A stretch of 64,000 bases of DNA from positions 7,006,501-7,070,500 of the forward strand of contig JAVUNC010000019.1 in assembly GCA_032173965.1 (NCBI GenBank), in the 5' to 3' direction. Below the pieces are notes generated by a model. That model worked only from the letters and a program-made list of their open reading frames with translations, was not told the DNA's origin and did no database searches. Of this stretch, positions 59,801 through 64,000 are shown piece after piece; positions within the stretch are counted from its first letter, which is position 1; every line of letters begins with the position of its first letter. Source of the DNA: Sitta carolinensis. Its lineage: Eukaryota > Chordata > Aves > Passeriformes > Sittidae. A program made the translations under genes and the position numbers.

Positions 59801-62800
59801 CAGCAGGAGCAGAGTGATGCTGAAGGGCAGACCATCACTATCCCCGTGAAGCAGGGCATAAGCAGAACCAAGGACATTGGTAATTTCCCCATATTTTCCC
59901 CTAACCTGCTTGGACTGTAAGAGTTTTCATTGCATTTGCCTCCAAGCAAATACAAGACACCACATGTCCAGGTTTAGATCCCGCTCGGCGCGGGCTGACC
60001 ACACGCTAGCCGGCCAGGCTGGCACCCCAGCCCCTCTGCAGCCATGCACGTGTCCCCTCCCTTTTCCAAGGGCTAACTGAGGCTGCACGAGGCGACGTGA
60101 CCAGCACAGGGTCACCCTCAGGGTCACCTCCATTCGGGAGCCGAGCTCACTGGTTCTTGTCTCCCGGACAGCGTTGTGAATCCTACAGGGAAAGTTTCCT
60201 AGTGAAAAAATAAACTCTTCCCACTTGGAATTTAAAAACAAAACCATGGAAACATTTCTCTCCGTCCTAATGTTTTGCAAAAAGTTATTTTAACGAATTT
60301 AAATTTGGGGCTTGATTTGACCGTCCGGTGCCCTTTGAAATAGTTGAATCCAGGCCATCACCGCAACCACGCTGGAGCCAGGCCTCCAGCTCTGGCTTGC
60401 CTGACATTCCAACAGCACCTCGGGCATTAAAGTCCCCCCTCCTCAGCTGAGAGGTGATCAGCCTCCCCCCCATTCTGTGTTCCTGCTCACACAGTATGCA
60501 GGAGCTTGTTTTGCTTCACCACGTTTCATGACCCCCTTGCAAATAGTTTACATGCCCAGGGATGCTGCAGACAAGCTGAAACAGCTGTCACCTGTGGGCT
60601 GCCACCTTGGTGGCACCACCAGAGACTGCCCCATGTGCCTCTGCCCAGCAAAATCTTCCTAAAAGGTGGTGACAGCAGCTCAAACAAACTCTAGGCTGTC
60701 CCTGCATGGCCCTACCTGTGCATGACCTGGCACAAACCCTCTCCTCTCCGTGCTCATGGCACACAATCTATTTATTTCCTTGGAAAAAAAATAGGCTCTC
60801 ACAGTGTCATTTTTTCCAGCCACTTTCCACATAGCATCGCATTTCACAGTGACTTTCAGAGAGTGAATGAGAAAATAAGGCCACTCAGTGTTTGGCTGTC
60901 CTGCTCTGTGTGCCTGGTTGTGAAGGGGGTTGGAGAACAAAGAGGAAAAATGGGGTTCATACTCTCTGTTGAAAAGCAGAAAGGATGGATACAGCTGCCA
61001 GAGTAGAGGGGTTTGTTCTTATGGATTCAGATGGGCTGCTAAGGGCCTGGGAATTGGATCTGCTTTTGCAAGGTTGCCTCTGGTTTTATTTTACACTGAC
61101 CCCCCCAGGAAGGAAGGGGCCGTGCTGGAGCCGAGTCTGGAGCCTCTGGTGAGGCTGACTTGGGGTGGCTCAGCTGGTTTCCATCCAGCTCTGCAGGCCC
61201 AATTCAGCAAAATCCTTAATCTTGTCCTGATAATTAGGTTTATGCTTAAGGACTTTTCTGAGCTGGAGCCTTTCCTTGGATGGTGACAGCTCCTGCAGAT
61301 TACCAGGGGGAGAGTGGAAGGGCTGGCAATAGGAGGAATGGACAGAGAACATGGCTTCTCTGTCTCAAGAACATATGATGACCTCAGTTTCTTCATGGTT
61401 TCTTCTCTTTTCCTCTCCATTGCTGGAAGTGGCTCAGCTCATTATCCCCACGTCCAGCCTGGCCACTGTTTCACCCAATGGCTGGTCCTCATTTCACCCA
61501 GCCCTGCCTGTGACATGTAGCCTGCAGTGTTCCTGGGCACGTGGCTGATCTCAATGACTCTTCCCTGGCCCTCTTCGTTGCCCACTGCTCTCACCAGAGG
61601 GACACAATTTCAGAGCCATTTTGCAATAAGGTAGAATTCCACAATGCAGGAAAGAACAGGGCTCGAAACCCCAGTGAAGGAGACTTGATGTGGACCTCAC
61701 ATGGTGTAGGTGTCTCACCAAATGCCCCTCAGGTTCCTGTAAAAGGAGATGTCTTCTGCATCCTTCTGCTGAACTCTGAGGGCACCTGCAGGAGATCCAC
61801 TTGGATAAACATGGATGAGCAGGAGAGCCCCATGTTCAGGGCAGGAAGACGTGTCCTTGCTGGATTCTCCAGAGTTCTCTCCAGAGAGCGCCCTGCACCC
61901 TCAAGGAAGCCAGCAGAAGATGTGAGCTCTCAATGTGGCTCCAGATCATGCCAATACAAAAGGACACATTGAGAACAACGAGTGTCTGGATTAATATTTA
62001 CATTCTGTCAAGGGAATAGAAATGCCTTTTGGCTGGAATTGGTGTATGGAACATCTTTCATTTAAAAAATTGAATCCTTTACTCGATCACTCCATTTCCC
62101 CTTTTCATCATCCTAGAATTTCATTTATTGACAGGTTTATTTTTTTTAATAGGGTATTTTTTAACAGCATATTTTTTGCTATTTTGGGTTTTTTTATGGT
62201 ATTTATTTTCCTTTTTTAATCTGTTGGTCAGATGAGTAGTTCCCTGGGAAGAGTTGGCCCTAGAGGCAACATCACCCCTTCCCAGTTTCTGGCAGGTCAT
62301 TGCAAGCATCAGGGAGACAGTGGGAGCATGAGAAACACAAAGATAAGTCCCCTGCCTAAGAGGGAGAGAGGCAACATGGAATTCCCAGCATCAAGAAGGC
62401 ACCAAAACACAGGAGCTGACTGGGGAATTTATTGCTTCTGTAGTATCTCATCTGTGCTGTTGTACTTGTTTGGCTCTGGTACTGTAATTAAAGCTGTGAC
62501 CACTGCTATCACAGCACAGAGCAGCTTTTTACTCCAGTAATACTATTTCTGCACCAAAGGAGGACTAACATTCTCGATGTCAGGCACTTCTGTCTCAATA
62601 GAACCAAGACAATGCTCTAGCTCTGGCTGATGTAAAAGCACATCAACCATTGTGTCCCCACCACAAAGCATGGGAGAGGATGAAAGGGGCATGGCAGCCC
62701 CTGGGATTTCCTCAGCAGAGTCAGATTTGTTAAAAAGGGTTGAAAGGACCCAGGGCAGAAAATTAGTGATGAAAATTTAGTACTGATTTAGGGGGATAGC

Positions 62801-64000
62801 TGCTCACCCAGCAGAGCCCCAAGCTCTTCTACTTGTTGGATGAAAGCCAGACTTAGGAAGAGCTATGGCCACACTGCAGATGAGGGGCAGAGGACAACTT
62901 GAAGCAGGATGTGCTGCGTGGCCTGGCTCCTGGCAGGTGTCCAGCTCCTCTGGGTTTGTGGTAGGTCCAGGCTTGAGGAGCAAGTCCAGGCACTCTGGAG
63001 AGAGGGACTCTGATCACATGAGTCTTCACAATGCTCATCTCCACACTCTGTCCTGCACGTGCACAGGTGTGCAAGAGCCAGCATGGTCCCTTGTGATCAC
63101 CAGCCTGTCCCATTCCTGTCCTGATGGAAGTTTCTTACTGTTGCCTATTAAATCAAATCATGATGCTCAGCACCGACCTTAACTCTGACCTAAGAGGACC
63201 TACATCTGTCAAGGAGCAAGAAGTAATCCCATAAAATCCTCACTTCCTACTTAAGAGTGGAGGCTAGTTATCCTTTTGCCTTCTGCTCTGAGAGCTGGGT
63301 AAGACAGGGATCGATGCAGTAATTGCTTCTTTGGGGACTCGAGGAATGAATAGCTAAAGTAGCTCAGCTCTGAAGTCCTGTGTTTACTCAGTGGCAGCTC
63401 TTCCCTATCCTTCCAAAGGCTGCAACATGGCCCCAGGGGGGATTTGTGTTCCTGCTCTCGGTGAGACTTCTCAATCCCTGGTTTGTGATCCACTGCCCAG
63501 AATAACCACGTGGCAGGATGATTCCTTCCCTCACCCACCACTACTACCATTCCCAAAGCAGCAGGAAAGGATCCTGGCCCCAGCTCATCCCATCCTATAC
63601 AGTTACACACATGGGAGTGGGACAGTCTTCGCTGTGTAAACCCTTTATCCAGCGAGGTCCCCAGGAAGAGTCACTGTGGTTTGTCTTACACAGCTCTGGG
63701 TACTTCCTATGGTAGGAAGCAGCCTGGTGGCTCCTGTCCTCAGGCAGCTGCATTGTCTGGCCAGCCCGCAGGGAAGGGATGGGCTTTATCTTAAATCTGT
63801 CACTACCGTTGAAAAATAGTAATGAGACAGCTCGGTCATGCCACTAAAGAAGAGACAAATTCTCTGCTCGCCTACCTCTACTTGTATGCACTTCAGTGCA
63901 ATTGCACCGGAGAAAACCCACTCCCTTTGCCCGGCTGCAGGGACCGCTCCCAGGTGCTGAGGGCACCCAGGGCACGCCGTGTCCCCATGCCAACCTGTGC
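56891..64000. other. Upstream flank of LBH, no gene seen
   Basis: Beyond the CpG island I see no exons, RNA genes or named repeats. The CArG box at 59139 is the only motif I would single out. In human the next gene on this side is YPEL5; no YPEL5-like sequence is visible in the window. Confidence 0.65.
59139..59148 (+). promoter_or_regulatory. Upstream CArG box
   Basis: CCTTTATAGG is a perfect CC(A/T)6GG match, about 3 kb upstream of the LBH start codon. An SRF site would fit the heart and muscle expression of LBH. Function is inferred from the motif alone. Confidence 0.35.

Noticed and set aside
1..64000. CRISPR arrays, tRNA or rRNA genes, bacterial operons, toxin or phage systems
   Set aside because: No direct-repeat/spacer pattern, cloverleaf with A/B boxes, or densely packed frames were seen. 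Composition and gene structure are those of a vertebrate chromosome.

Overview
The window is vertebrate nuclear DNA, almost certainly from a bird. It has one intron-rich gene, a CpG-island promoter, long non-coding flanks and sparse interspersed repeats. Every repeat I can name is a degraded CR1 LINE fragment, the dominant bird retroelement; I see no Alu/L1-type mammalian repeats. There is no sign of bacterial gene packing, operons or CRISPR. Most long open frames are chance frames in non-coding DNA.

The only gene I can support is LBH (limb bud and heart development regulator), on the minus strand. I rebuilt it by splicing. Coding exon 1 is at 56018-56043, exon 2 at 55158-55260, and exon 3 at 46535-46735, with good GT-AG borders and matching phases. 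The product is a 109-residue acidic protein. The promoter lies in a CpG island (about 55480-56890) and has a CArG/TATA-like element and GC boxes. The 3' UTR runs to a poly(A) signal at 44287-44292, giving a transcript of roughly 2.7-2.8 kb from about 12 kb of genome.

Layout: 1-44.27 kb is intergenic DNA downstream of LBH, which in human lies on the LCLAT1 side. It holds CR1 fragments at 455-569, 25930-26288, 32438-32493 and 38139-38581, a possible older one near 22070-22170, homopolymers and short microsatellites, and some candidate regulatory clusters. 44.27-46.53 kb is the LBH 3' UTR, 46.7-55.2 kb is intron 2, 55.3-56.0 kb is intron 1, and 56.2-64 kb is upstream flank (YPEL5 side in human).

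I did not find a previously undescribed multi-gene system. The points most worth checking are in and around LBH: a divergent N-terminal peptide behind a weak start context, an enlarged acidic tract, a CArG box at the TATA position with a second 3 kb upstream, a G22 plus GGGTGC repeat just upstream of the promoter, and a Pumilio-type site overlapping the poly(A) signal. All motif calls were made by eye without alignment or database search.
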